Shown here piece by piece: positions 8,283-16,503 of a stretch of 64,000 nt of DNA. The position numbers and the translations under genes are program-made. Source of the DNA: Glaciecola sp028401415 (GTDB lineage: Bacteria; Pseudomonadota; Gammaproteobacteria; Enterobacterales; Alteromonadaceae). Location: the NCBI RefSeq assembly GCF_028401415.2, contig NZ_CP171821.2, positions 4,030,001-4,094,000 of the forward strand, in the 5' to 3' direction. The stretch's first letter is position 1. Every line of letters starts with the position of its first letter. A model generated the notes under the pieces. That model saw nothing but the letters and a program-made list of their open reading frames with translations. It did no database searches and had not been told where the DNA came from.

Positions 8283-9500
8283 TTATTGAAGTGCGTTTGA
8301 TATTGATTCGAGGCGAGCCTTTCGGATAGCGTCTCTTATTTCAGAGCCTTGCAGACCCTGCTTGACGAATGCTTGAGCATCAATGCTGCCAAGGCTGTCC
8401 AGTAGATTTAGCCACAACTCCTGTTGAGGATAGGCTTTGCTTGCAAAGTCTTTTCGTCCTAAAAAGTCGCATTTGCAGGCATCTAGTAATAGCTTGAACC
8501 TATCTTTGCGCCTAAATGCATCTGCTTTTTCAAAAACATTTATAATCTCTTCAGCGGACTTTTCTTGGACTCGGTGGATCACGCTATGGTGCTCGCTGAC
8601 CAACAGGGCCAACTCTTTGCAATCATTGGGCACACTCAAGCGCTTGCTGCATGCTTTGATGGCGCTTAAGCCTAAGTCATCGTGCCCGTGATGAGAGGGC
8701 CACTGGGTAACATCCGTGAGGGCTTTGCCGTAGTCATGGGTCAATGCTGCATAACGCACAGCAAGCTTAGTTTTGGCAAGGGCAGCTTGTTTAATAACCA
8801 TCATGGTGTGCAATCCGGTGTCAATTTCAGGGTGCCATTTGCTTGGGTTCGGTACTCCCCACAATACATCCAACTCTTTAAACCAATAGCTAAGCGCGTT
8901 CACTGACTTTAAGGTGGTGAAATACACCTGAGGATCGTTTTCCATCAAACTTTTAGCAGATTCTTGCCAAACGCGCTCAGCGCTTAATGTCTCTAGCTCG
9001 CCGCTAGTAGACAAGGATCGCATTAGATCGAGCGTTTCACTGGCAATACCAAATCCTAGATAGTGATAGCGCGCCGCAAAACGAGCGACTCTTAACACGC
9101 GAAGAGGGTCTTCACTAAAAGCATCGCTTACATGTCTAAGAATTCTATTTTTGAGATCTTTTTGGCCACCGAAAGGATCGATAATATTGCCCATTTCATC
9201 CTGCGCCATGGCGTTAACTGTGAGGTCTCGCCTTAACAAGTCTTGCTCTAGGGTAATTGAACTTGACGTATCGCACTCAAACCCCGTGTAGCCCGTACCT
9301 TTTTTACGTTCGGTCCGAGCGAGGGCGTATTCTTCTTTCGATTTAGGATGTAAAAATACGGGAAAGTCTTTGCCAACCTGCACAAATCCCAGGTCTAACA
9401 TTTGTTTTACCGTTGCGCCCACTACCACGTAGTCGCGCTCTTTTATTGCGCGACCAAGCAACTGATCTCTGACAGCTCCGCCAACTAGATAGGTTTTCAA
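8283..9500 (-). CDS. cca: CCA tRNA nucleotidyltransferase (multifunctional)
   Basis: This 405-residue class II CCA-adding enzyme has the nucleotidyltransferase motif YLVGGAVRDQLLG at residues 4-16, the RRDLTVNAMA motif near residue 90 and RVLRVARFAARY near residue 137. The C-terminal part carries an HD domain (HTMMVIKQAA, then ALTHDYGKAL), as in the E. coli enzyme, which has added phosphatase and phosphodiesterase activities. It builds or repairs the 3' CCA end of tRNAs in the cytosol. It appears to be a single gene, with ExeA-like genes diverging upstream. Confidence 0.97.
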   Translation of the reverse strand: MKTYLVGGAVRDQLLGRAIKERDYVVVGATVKQMLDLGFVQVGKDFPVFLHPKSKEEYALARTERKKGTGYTGFECDTSSSITLEQDLLRRDLTVNAMAQDEMGNIIDPFGGQKDLKNRILRHVSDAFSEDPLRVLRVARFAARYHYLGFGIASETLDLMRSLSTSGELETLSAERVWQESAKSLMENDPQVYFTTLKSVNALSYWFKELDVLWGVPNPSKWHPEIDTGLHTMMVIKQAALAKTKLAVRYAALTHDYGKALTDVTQWPSHHGHDDLGLSAIKACSKRLSVPNDCKELALLVSEHHSVIHRVQEKSAEEIINVFEKADAFRRKDRFKLLLDACKCDFLGRKDFASKAYPQQELWLNLLDSLGSIDAQAFVKQGLQGSEIRDAIRKARLESISNALQ

Positions 9501-9703
9501 ATGCTTTTGACCTTTATTATGTGCATTGCTGATTATCTCTCAGGCAAAGCTTATGAACAAATACTAATTCTATTTAAACCGCGTAGGCGTTAAGCGCATT
9601 TGATATCTTATCGAAGGAAAAGTTGAACAAACTAGACAGTCATTGACTCAAAGCGCTTATCTGATACCGTTACTGCAATAGACACTCAAGCATCTAAAAA
9701 ACC

Positions 9704-10615
9704 GTGTATTTAAATTATTTCGGATTGAGCGACAATCCATTCTCGATCGCTCCAAATCCAGCGTACTTGTTCATGAGCACGCAACACAAGCAGGCATTAG
9801 CGCATCTTTCTTTCGGTCTGCGAGAGTCGGGTGGCTTTGTGATGTTAACAGGGGAAGTGGGCACGGGAAAAACGACCGTATCGCGAAAACTAATGCAAGA
9901 TTTATCGGCAGACACCCAAGTTGCCATGATCCTCAATCCGACCCTATCTGCATTAGAACTGCTCGCTACCATCTGTGATGAACTTGGTATCGGATATACG
10001 GACAATGACAAAAGCCTTAAATCCTTCACCGACAAAATCTTGAAAAAGTTGGCTGATAACCATGAGCAAGGCATCAATACGGTGCTAATTATTGATGAAG
10101 CGCAACATCTTTTACCTGAGGTCTTGGAGCAATTACGGCTACTCACCAATTTGGAAACGAATCGAGAAAAGCTATTAAAAGTGGTGCTTATTGGACAACC
10201 TGAGCTTCAGCAGTTACTGCGCAGAAATGAGCTAAGGCAACTTGCGCAGCGGATCACCGCTCGATATCACTTGCTCCCCCTGACTCAGCAAGAGGTAGGG
10301 CAATATGTTGATCATCGCCTGAGCGTTGCAGACCTAAGCCAAAGCCCGTTTACGCGCGCATCAATTGAGCATTTGTTCGCGATTTCAGGCGGTATCCCTA
10401 GGGTGATTAATCTTTTGTGCGATAGAGCGCTGTCTTTAGGCTACGCTCTACAGCGCCCGTTTATTGACTATCAAGTGATGACATCTGCAAGCTATCAAGT
10501 TCTGGGTGACGATATTGTAAAGCAGCGTCAATGGAGCCTTTGGCGCAAAAGATACATTTTCTCGTTTAGTTCGGCGCTCGCAGTGGGACTTATCGCAGGG
10601 TACTTGCTGGTATGA
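9704..10615 (+). CDS. ExeA/GspA-like AAA ATPase lacking the periplasmic domain
   Basis: This 303-residue protein begins at a GTG with the ExeA-type opening MYLNYFGLSDNPFSIAPNP. Walker A GEVGTGKTT lies near residues 50-58 and Walker B VLIIDEAQHL near residue 130, followed by the sensor and GGIPRVINLLCDRAL regions. It ends in one hydrophobic helix (about residues 283-303). Aeromonas ExeA, of about 547 residues, continues after its membrane helix into a periplasmic peptidoglycan-binding domain; here the protein stops at the helix. ExeA with ExeB/GspB helps place the type II secretion secretin in the cell wall. The next gene overlaps by 4 nt and is GspB-like, so the pair is conserved. MshM-type pilus ATPases are similar in size and are the main alternative. 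Confidence 0.85.
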   Translation: MYLNYFGLSDNPFSIAPNPAYLFMSTQHKQALAHLSFGLRESGGFVMLTGEVGTGKTTVSRKLMQDLSADTQVAMILNPTLSALELLATICDELGIGYTDNDKSLKSFTDKILKKLADNHEQGINTVLIIDEAQHLLPEVLEQLRLLTNLETNREKLLKVVLIGQPELQQLLRRNELRQLAQRITARYHLLPLTQQEVGQYVDHRLSVADLSQSPFTRASIEHLFAISGGIPRVINLLCDRALSLGYALQRPFIDYQVMTSASYQVLGDDIVKQRQWSLWRKRYIFSFSSALAVGLIAGYLLV

Positions 10616-11937
10616 GCCAATTAGTAGTAGTACCCATAGACCAGCTTGCACCGGGTATGATGGTCACTCGCGTGATGCAGCAAAATGGGCCGGTTAAAAT
10701 TCGCCGTGTAGGCATGATAAAGTCAAACGAGATGGTAAAAGGCCTTAAAGAAATGGGTGTTTTACTGCTTGAGGTGAATCAGGAAGCATCATTAGGCACT
10801 TCACAAGCGCTGGAGCCTGAAAATGAGCCCGACACTACAGCAGCAGTCAAGGATGAGCCGCCGCAATTGAATGTTGCAACCGTTACCCAGCGTTTGATGG
10901 CGCAAAACAAACATAATGAAGTGGTTGATAGGGAGTTATCGCAGCATTTCCACCGCTCTATGTTTATGCCAGCAGTGGAAGAAATGCCCTCGAAATGGCG
11001 CTTATATGGACAGCCATACTCGATTTTATTCGCCTGCATTGCATTTGGTTTTTTAATTGGCCTTAGCGTATTTTATTTGCCAGCTAAGATTGCCCAATCT
11101 TCACTGCTTGCAGATGATGCTGATGTCATGCAGCACCAAGCGGACGAAGCGCCATTGCAAGTGTCTCAACCCAGTATCATGCAAACCCCACGTGTCGATG
11201 AAGATGAAAAACAAGTTAACGCCAATGCCGCGGCTTTAAATGGCGCCGATGTTCCAAGAAGCGATGCAGACTCTTTGGCGGCTGTGGCGTCAGCACAAGA
11301 GAAAACTGAAGGTACCATTAGCGCACAAACACCTAGTTTGTCAGACAGTGATAGTTTAAGCGACGCAAGTAATACCAACATCGACGGCGTAGAGGTTGAA
11401 GATGGGCAAATTGTTCTGGGTTACGTATCTCCAGAATTAGCTCCCGAGCTCGGCATTCAATCAGGTGCAAATAGTGGAGCACAGGCTCCACAATCAAGCG
11501 CGCCACAGCCAAGCGGCGAAAATCAAGCATCAAGCTCATCACTGCTTTCATCAGAATTACTTAGGCGGGTCAATCAAGCCGCAGCTGAGTTAGAGGCAGA
11601 AGAACAGTTTGATGATGTTAATCGCGACTTCCCTAATAATATTTCTCAATTTGATGACAGTGAAATCGAAAGCGAAGCTCAGCCCGCCGGGCCTGCAATA
11701 ATGCAAAGAATTGATCAGCTACCATCGACAATTTTAAATCGAATCCCTGCAATGAGTTTCAGTGCGCATATGTATGCTTCAAGCGATAACGAACGTTGGG
11801 TTAGGGTAAACGGTAGACGATTGATGGAGGGAGATGAGATAGAGAATGGGCTCAGGATTGAAGCTATTGAGCCTGAAAAAGTCATTTTGAGTTTTTCTGG
11901 TGAGACCTTCTCTATCAATGCGCTTTCCGATTGGTAG
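10612..11937 (+). CDS. gspB: GspB-like type II secretion accessory protein with an N-terminal DUF3391-like domain
   Basis: This 441-residue protein has four parts. Residues 1-60 (VVVPIDQLAPGMMVTRV, later GMIKSNEMVKGLKEMGVLLLEV) resemble the DUF3391 domain normally found in front of HD-GYP domains. A membrane helix lies near 136-156. A long acidic, Ser/Gln-rich linker fills about 160-360. A C-terminal T2SSB/GspB periplasmic domain follows (about 370-441, with RIPAMSFSAHMYASS, RWVRVNGRRLMEGDEI and INALSDW). GspB/ExeB partners ExeA in assembling the type II secretion secretin. The predicted topology puts the DUF3391-like part in the cytoplasm and the GspB domain in the periplasm. It overlaps the ATPase gene by 4 nt. 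The GspB assignment is firm; the N-terminal domain assignment is by eye. Confidence 0.85.
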   Translation: MSQLVVVPIDQLAPGMMVTRVMQQNGPVKIRRVGMIKSNEMVKGLKEMGVLLLEVNQEASLGTSQALEPENEPDTTAAVKDEPPQLNVATVTQRLMAQNKHNEVVDRELSQHFHRSMFMPAVEEMPSKWRLYGQPYSILFACIAFGFLIGLSVFYLPAKIAQSSLLADDADVMQHQADEAPLQVSQPSIMQTPRVDEDEKQVNANAAALNGADVPRSDADSLAAVASAQEKTEGTISAQTPSLSDSDSLSDASNTNIDGVEVEDGQIVLGYVSPELAPELGIQSGANSGAQAPQSSAPQPSGENQASSSSLLSSELLRRVNQAAAELEAEEQFDDVNRDFPNNISQFDDSEIESEAQPAGPAIMQRIDQLPSTILNRIPAMSFSAHMYASSDNERWVRVNGRRLMEGDEIENGLRIEAIEPEKVILSFSGETFSINALSDW

Positions 11938-12039
11938 GGGCGGCTTGTAGCCTGATGTTCTATTGTTTCGAGTTGAATTCACAACTCAACTAAACTGGAC
12001 AGTCGTTTCCCCACTTCATTTTTGACACCTCAGATTACC

Positions 12040-13143
12040 TTAGTTACGCCCTTCACCTACAGTGCGAAGTTTGTCGGAATATTTAGTGATAGAATGATCT
12101 GCTATCTTCTTTTTACCTGACACCCAAAACCCTGACTTATGCAGTCTCTTTAGCAGTAAGGTGATATAGCTATAAAACCGTAGGTTATAATGCAGACGCG
12201 CAGAGTGTCCGCTTCCTAGCAAATAACTGACATAACTAGGGTGTTGATATTGGCTGATATTATCTAAAAATGTCACCATGCGTCGTTCAAGTTGACTACC
12301 GAAAATGGGGCGTAGAATAATAAAAAAGCTTGATAAAAACTTAAGCAACATCAAAATGCCTTTCAGGCCGATAGCCAGCCACGGATTTGGCAAGTGAGGC
12401 ACCATGTCACTGTCGTTAATGAGTTGGTATGTGGGCGTTTTTAAGCCATAGGATATTTCTTTTTTGCCAATAGGCGGGGCACCAAAAGTGTAACACGCGC
12501 CTCGAATTTCAAAGGGTAACAATCGCGTTGCAATAGCCGCCATTGCTCCGCCTAAAGAGTGGCCCGTCACAAACATTTGGTCGTATTCTAATTTTGCTAG
12601 TTCATTAATCAGCTTAAGCTCTAGATTTTCATAGTAGTTCAAGAAACCGCTGTGAAAGGTCAAATCAGCGTTACCTACTCTGCGTATCTTTGGATTCGCT
12701 TTGACGTCTGCTTTTATATCTCTCCAACTTTTGCCTTGGGTACCTCTAAATGATAGAAATGCAACTTTTTTTCGATGCCCACCATTGAGTTCATAGATGC
12801 GAGTTGTCAAAAAAGCTTCTGCGCCCTTATCATTAAAAAACTCTGCTGATTCAAAGTCTTTCGCTTGTAAAATAGCGTTAAATGCTTCCTCTGCTTCCCC
12901 TCTCTCATGCGAGACTGCATTTAAAAAAGGAGAAAGCCTATCGAGTAAAATCTTTTTCTCATCTTCATCACGAATTACATCAGAAACAATTTCAAGCACT
13001 TCTTGCTTACTTTGGTTCCCTTCAAACGGAAAATAGGCCAATCGAGAAAGTTCAGCACAAACATACGCCATTCGGTCAGAAAACGCGGCTCGCTCGACCG
13101 GTGCTTGCATAAGCTTTTCAGATTCAAAATACAGTTCAGACAT
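12040..13143 (-). CDS. Class 3 lipase family protein (alpha/beta hydrolase)
   Basis: This 367-residue protein has the Lipase_3 fold pattern: AFLSFRGTQGKSWRDIKAD, then the nucleophile elbow TGHSLGGAMA (Ser near residue 196) and INDSDMVPHLPNP, which supplies the likely catalytic Asp and nearby His. A hydrophobic stretch (GILMLLKFLSSFFIIL) follows. It has no signal peptide, so it may act in the cytoplasm or at the inner membrane. The substrate is unknown; lipid or ester hydrolysis is expected from the family. The ATG at 13143 has GAGG at proper spacing and is preferred over an in-frame ATG 51 nt upstream. Confidence 0.85.
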   Translation of the reverse strand: MSELYFESEKLMQAPVERAAFSDRMAYVCAELSRLAYFPFEGNQSKQEVLEIVSDVIRDEDEKKILLDRLSPFLNAVSHERGEAEEAFNAILQAKDFESAEFFNDKGAEAFLTTRIYELNGGHRKKVAFLSFRGTQGKSWRDIKADVKANPKIRRVGNADLTFHSGFLNYYENLELKLINELAKLEYDQMFVTGHSLGGAMAAIATRLLPFEIRGACYTFGAPPIGKKEISYGLKTPTYQLINDSDMVPHLPNPWLAIGLKGILMLLKFLSSFFIILRPIFGSQLERRMVTFLDNISQYQHPSYVSYLLGSGHSARLHYNLRFYSYITLLLKRLHKSGFWVSGKKKIADHSITKYSDKLRTVGEGRN

Positions 13144-13329
13144 TATTACCTCAAGCAGCGCAGTGCATGGGAAGGCTGTAGCGTGACATGCCATCGTTGA
13201 TCAATTACAGACAGCGTGTCAACTAGGTAAATTACTAAAGCAAGCACGATACACTTTGCAAAGATTTTCTTTGGTTATGCTTTTACAATCACAAACGTCA
13301 ATCATGTTGTAAAGGCTTGTGGTTCAGTC

Positions 13330-13623
13330 ATGCCCATTATAGAGGTGAAAAATAACTTATTTATTGTGGTAGCCGGAAGCTTAAATCAATGCGCAGCTAT
13401 GCAAGCAACATGGCATGGGCTCAATGATTATGCTCGTAGTGAGCAGATGCTGAACGCGGCTCTTGAACATATTAAAAAAAGTCGCAAGTTACAGAGCGGT
13501 GGATTCAGCAGCGGTGTTGATGACGTAATTTTCTTAACGGTGCTCGGAAACTATATAGTTGCCCACTCTCCGTGTGCTAGAGCTCAAATAGCGTCTAATG
13601 AGTTGCCGTTTATTGCAATCTGA
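13330..13623 (+). CDS. Small hypothetical protein, not recognised
   Basis: This is an open frame of 97 codons diverging from the lipase gene and overlapping the 3' end of the convergent TPR gene by 14 nt. The composition is protein-like (IEVKNNLFIVVAGSL, then a helical LNAALEHIKKSRKL stretch) with no signal peptide or membrane helix. No clear ribosome-binding site precedes the ATG and I recognise no family. It could be a real small cytosolic protein or a chance frame; it is kept because no better gene explains this stretch of about 190 bp between the neighbouring genes. Confidence 0.4.
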   Translation: MPIIEVKNNLFIVVAGSLNQCAAMQATWHGLNDYARSEQMLNAALEHIKKSRKLQSGGFSSGVDDVIFLTVLGNYIVAHSPCARAQIASNELPFIAI

Positions 13624-14398
13624 CATTTCCAGAGAGCGCTTGTTCTAAAAAGGCCAATCTTTCTTCAATGTTTGCTTGCGCATCACATAGATTGTTGCAT
13701 CGTTTTAACAGGCGCTGCATATCTTCGAAGTGCTCGTTAGCGCCTTCAACATCTTGGCGTAATAACTTCATTAGGGCTAATCGATACATTGCGTCATGTA
13801 AATGTTTGTTCAGGCGAATCGCACTCTCAAAATTTTCCTCTGCCTCTTCTGTGCGGCCAAGCTGCAGCTGTGACATGCCGACCATATATACTTGATAGCC
13901 TCTGTCACTACAGGTAACCTCTCGAACCGGACCTTTATTTTGAAGGCTTGTGCCCGAAGTGACTGAAGAAGGTGCGATGGTGCTGGTGCCAGGTGCCCCC
14001 TGGTCAGCGCTAGACAAGCTATTACTCAGAGACTGGTTAATTTGTGCATTTCTTGCATCATCTGCAAAGGCCATTAGATTTCTCTCGGCTCTAAGCGCAC
14101 ATTGCACATTTTCTTTGAATTTAATTTCAGCAAGTTCAAAATTTCCCATTTCAAAGGCTTGTAAGGCTGCATCACCCGCACGACCAACCACTTCAATCTG
14201 TTCTACATTGTCTTGCTCGCTACTTGCTTCGACCTCCTGGGCGGATTCTGGCGCGCTTGCCGGTTTTGCGCTATCTGACTCTTGAGCATTGGCATTTATA
14301 CTAACTGAAATACTCAACGCGCACAGAACTGCACACAAACGGGTGCGAGAATGCTGGGCTAAACTGAGATTAGGACAAACAGAATTGAGCACATACAT
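13610..14398 (-). CDS. Exported TPR-repeat protein
   Basis: This 262-residue protein has an N-terminal signal peptide (basic start, hydrophobic CAVLCALSISVSINANA, probable cleavage after ANA). An acidic Ser/Glu-rich segment follows, then helical repeats of TPR type: ALQAFEMGNFELAEIKFKEN near residue 80 and GMSQLQLGRTEEAEENFESA and AMYRLALMKLLRQDVEGANE further on. A Cys pair (CNNLC) near the C-terminus may form a disulfide. It is probably a periplasmic scaffold or complex-assembly protein; no partner is evident from its neighbours. Confidence 0.75.
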   Translation of the reverse strand: MYVLNSVCPNLSLAQHSRTRLCAVLCALSISVSINANAQESDSAKPASAPESAQEVEASSEQDNVEQIEVVGRAGDAALQAFEMGNFELAEIKFKENVQCALRAERNLMAFADDARNAQINQSLSNSLSSADQGAPGTSTIAPSSVTSGTSLQNKGPVREVTCSDRGYQVYMVGMSQLQLGRTEEAEENFESAIRLNKHLHDAMYRLALMKLLRQDVEGANEHFEDMQRLLKRCNNLCDAQANIEERLAFLEQALSGNVRLQ

Positions 14399-14459
14399 TT
14401 AGATAGATTCCCTTATATAAGCACTAAAGCGATGAGTTGTAATTGACCAGCAGTATAAT

Positions 14460-14490
14460 ATGCGAATTATTATATCAGGATAATTCGCAT
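14460..14490. promoter_or_regulatory. Perfect AT-rich inverted repeat between the HD-GYP and TPR genes
   Basis: Two 11-bp arms, ATGCGAATTAT and ATAATTCGCAT, flank a 9-nt loop. No T-run follows in either direction, so it is a weak terminator candidate. It lies about 60 bp upstream of the TPR gene start, next to a TATTAT-type sequence, so it could be an operator. Confidence 0.45.
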
Positions 14491-14537
14491 TTGCTTTCAC
14501 GTTTACACAGTTTTTACGTGCTTTGGGGCAATAATGT

Positions 14538-15731
14538 TTAGCCTAACAAGGCGCTTCTAAAGAAATGAGGTAAGTTTAGTTTGAATTCTTCAGGCCTTAC
14601 GGCGCCCAGAATTTTGTCTGATGATTTGTTAAGATCAATCAGTTTTACTTCGGTATGGTGCTTCATTCTGATGCTGTAAAAAGCCATTACATTTGGCTTT
14701 AGCGGGCGATCTTTTCGGCGTTGAACAACAATGGCAAGCTTACCGCTTTTTAAATGTACTAACGAACCCACTGGATAAAGTCCAACCGCTTGAATAAACG
14801 ACTCCACAAGATCTGTGTCGAAGGCCTTGTTCTCAAGCAAAGACTCTAATACCTCTTGCGAACCTTTAGATGACTTGTATGCGCGTTCAGTGATCATCGC
14901 ATCGTAACAATCAACAATCCCTGCCATTTGTGCATATGTGGATATTTCGTCACCCGATTTTTGTTTTGGGTAACCGCTTCCATCAATACGCTCGTGATGG
15001 TTAAGCACTATCTCAGAGACCAAGGGCGGTAAATCAGCATAGCGTTCAATCACTTCCTGACCAATGTCTACATGGGTTCTCATTAAGGTAATGTCGGCTG
15101 CGCTGTATGCGTCTTCGCGAGTACTGAGATCGTCTGGCAATAATGCCATGCCTACATCCATTAATAAGCCTGCAAGCGTCAAATCTTCAATATCGGCTTG
15201 TGGGCATTCACGATGTTTGGCGAATATGCCCATCAAGATCGCACAGTTTAAAGAATGTTCAGCAAAGTAGTTACTGGTTTCATTCAGCATGATCAGGCAG
15301 CTTAAAGCATCATGATTATCAAACACTGAATCAATAATGTCTTGGCAAATGCCGTTTAGCTCGTCAAAATCTGGCGAGCTTCCGCTTCGCAATTGTGATA
15401 CAAAACGCGATTGTACTTCTCTGGCCTGGGTATACAGTTTATCGGCTTTCGCGAGGTCTTCTCTGTGTTGGTCAAAATCCAGCATGGCTGAGCTTGTTCT
15501 AGCTTTTGACATCGCTGGCTTTTTGGCTTCTGCCGCGTTTCTTGCAGCGCTATGAATGCTTTTGTCTGTGTCAATTTCAATAGACAGCACCCCTCGACGC
15601 TTGAGGCTTTCAATCGTGCCCATGGATTTGATTAAGCCTTGGCTTTTGACTTGTAATTTGCCTTCACATTCTTTGATTTGTGAAAGGTACATCCCAACTT
15701 TTACATTATCTATTGCGATAGTTTCAAACAT
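14538..15731 (-). CDS. HD-GYP family protein with DUF3391 domain and altered HD motif
   Basis: This 397-residue cytosolic protein has an N-terminal DUF3391 domain (residues 1-55, AIDNVKVGMYLSQIK) and an HD-GYP domain (about 150-340). The GYP part is intact (HHERIDGSGYP near residue 245, then VDCYDAMITERAY), as are the first His (near 159) and the later His residues. However, the core HD pair reads LLMDVGM at about 189-195, where active members have LLHDIGK. Active HD-GYP proteins degrade cyclic di-GMP with a metal site that uses this His. Loss of the metal-binding His and the Lys suggests reduced or altered catalysis, perhaps a binding or signalling role. The gene appears monocistronic. Confidence 0.88.
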   Translation of the reverse strand: MFETIAIDNVKVGMYLSQIKECEGKLQVKSQGLIKSMGTIESLKRRGVLSIEIDTDKSIHSAARNAAEAKKPAMSKARTSSAMLDFDQHREDLAKADKLYTQAREVQSRFVSQLRSGSSPDFDELNGICQDIIDSVFDNHDALSCLIMLNETSNYFAEHSLNCAILMGIFAKHRECPQADIEDLTLAGLLMDVGMALLPDDLSTREDAYSAADITLMRTHVDIGQEVIERYADLPPLVSEIVLNHHERIDGSGYPKQKSGDEISTYAQMAGIVDCYDAMITERAYKSSKGSQEVLESLLENKAFDTDLVESFIQAVGLYPVGSLVHLKSGKLAIVVQRRKDRPLKPNVMAFYSIRMKHHTEVKLIDLNKSSDKILGAVRPEEFKLNLPHFFRSALLG

Positions 15732-15824
15732 ACGAACGATACAAAACCAAATTGGAGGAGCAAAAACCTATATTTTTGCCCGAGTAATTAGTGTTATTGG
15801 GTGTATCGGCCAAGAAGGGGTTTA

Positions 15825-16424
15825 TTAAAGCCAAATTTGCCTTTTTGACTCAAAATCTGAGATTTTGTTTTCCAGTTCGAGCGTCTGTCCAATTGCATCT
15901 AAACCCTTTAGTAAATTGTCTTTATGATGCCTCGCTATTTCAAATGTAAACGACAAATCTCTAGCGTTTACCGTTTGCGCAGGCAGGTCAATATCAATAA
16001 TGATATCTGGGTTTTCCTCGAGCAGCTCAAATAAAGTGCTGACTTGTTGTGAATTCAACGTCACTGGTAATAATTGATTGTTAATACAGTTGCCATAAAA
16101 AATGTCGGCAAAGCTGACGGCAATAATGGCTTTGAACCCAAAGTCCGCCAAAGACCATGGGGCATGCTCACGTGATGAACCACAGCCAAAATTTTCTCGG
16201 GTGATGAGTATGCCGGCACCCTCATACTCGGGCTTGTTAAGGCTAAAATCTGGGTTTAGAACGCTTTCGTGCTGGTCAAGATAACGCCAATCGTGAAATA
16301 AATGCTTGCCATACCCACTTCGAGTCACGCCGGTTAAAAACTGCTTCGGAATAATTTGATCGGTATCCACATTGGCTTGGTCAAGCGGTGCTGCGCGCTC
16401 TTTAATGATGCTGATCCCAGTCAT
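15825..16424 (-). CDS. leuD: 3-isopropylmalate dehydratase, small subunit LeuD
   Basis: This 199-residue aconitase-swivel protein has PLDQANVDTDQIIPKQFL near residue 13 and NFGCGSSREHAPWSL near residue 78, the family signatures. With LeuC it isomerises 2-isopropylmalate to 3-isopropylmalate in leucine synthesis. It is the last gene of the leuABCD operon, 79 nt after leuC. The length is normal and nothing is missing. Confidence 0.97.
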   Translation of the reverse strand: MTGISIIKERAAPLDQANVDTDQIIPKQFLTGVTRSGYGKHLFHDWRYLDQHESVLNPDFSLNKPEYEGAGILITRENFGCGSSREHAPWSLADFGFKAIIAVSFADIFYGNCINNQLLPVTLNSQQVSTLFELLEENPDIIIDIDLPAQTVNARDLSFTFEIARHHKDNLLKGLDAIGQTLELENKISDFESKRQIWL

Positions 16425-16503
16425 AATAAGCCTCCGTTGTAAGTCACCTTTGCTTTTGTATTGCGTACTTTCATATCTAATTCCCGCATAGTACTTTTTA
16501 TCA

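Noticed and set aside
11970..11987. Short hairpin GAGTTG-AATTCA-CAACTC between gspB and the lipase gene
   Set aside because: A 6-bp AT-rich stem without a T-run is too weak to call a terminator, and it does not match the CTCAACT repeat family beyond a few bases.
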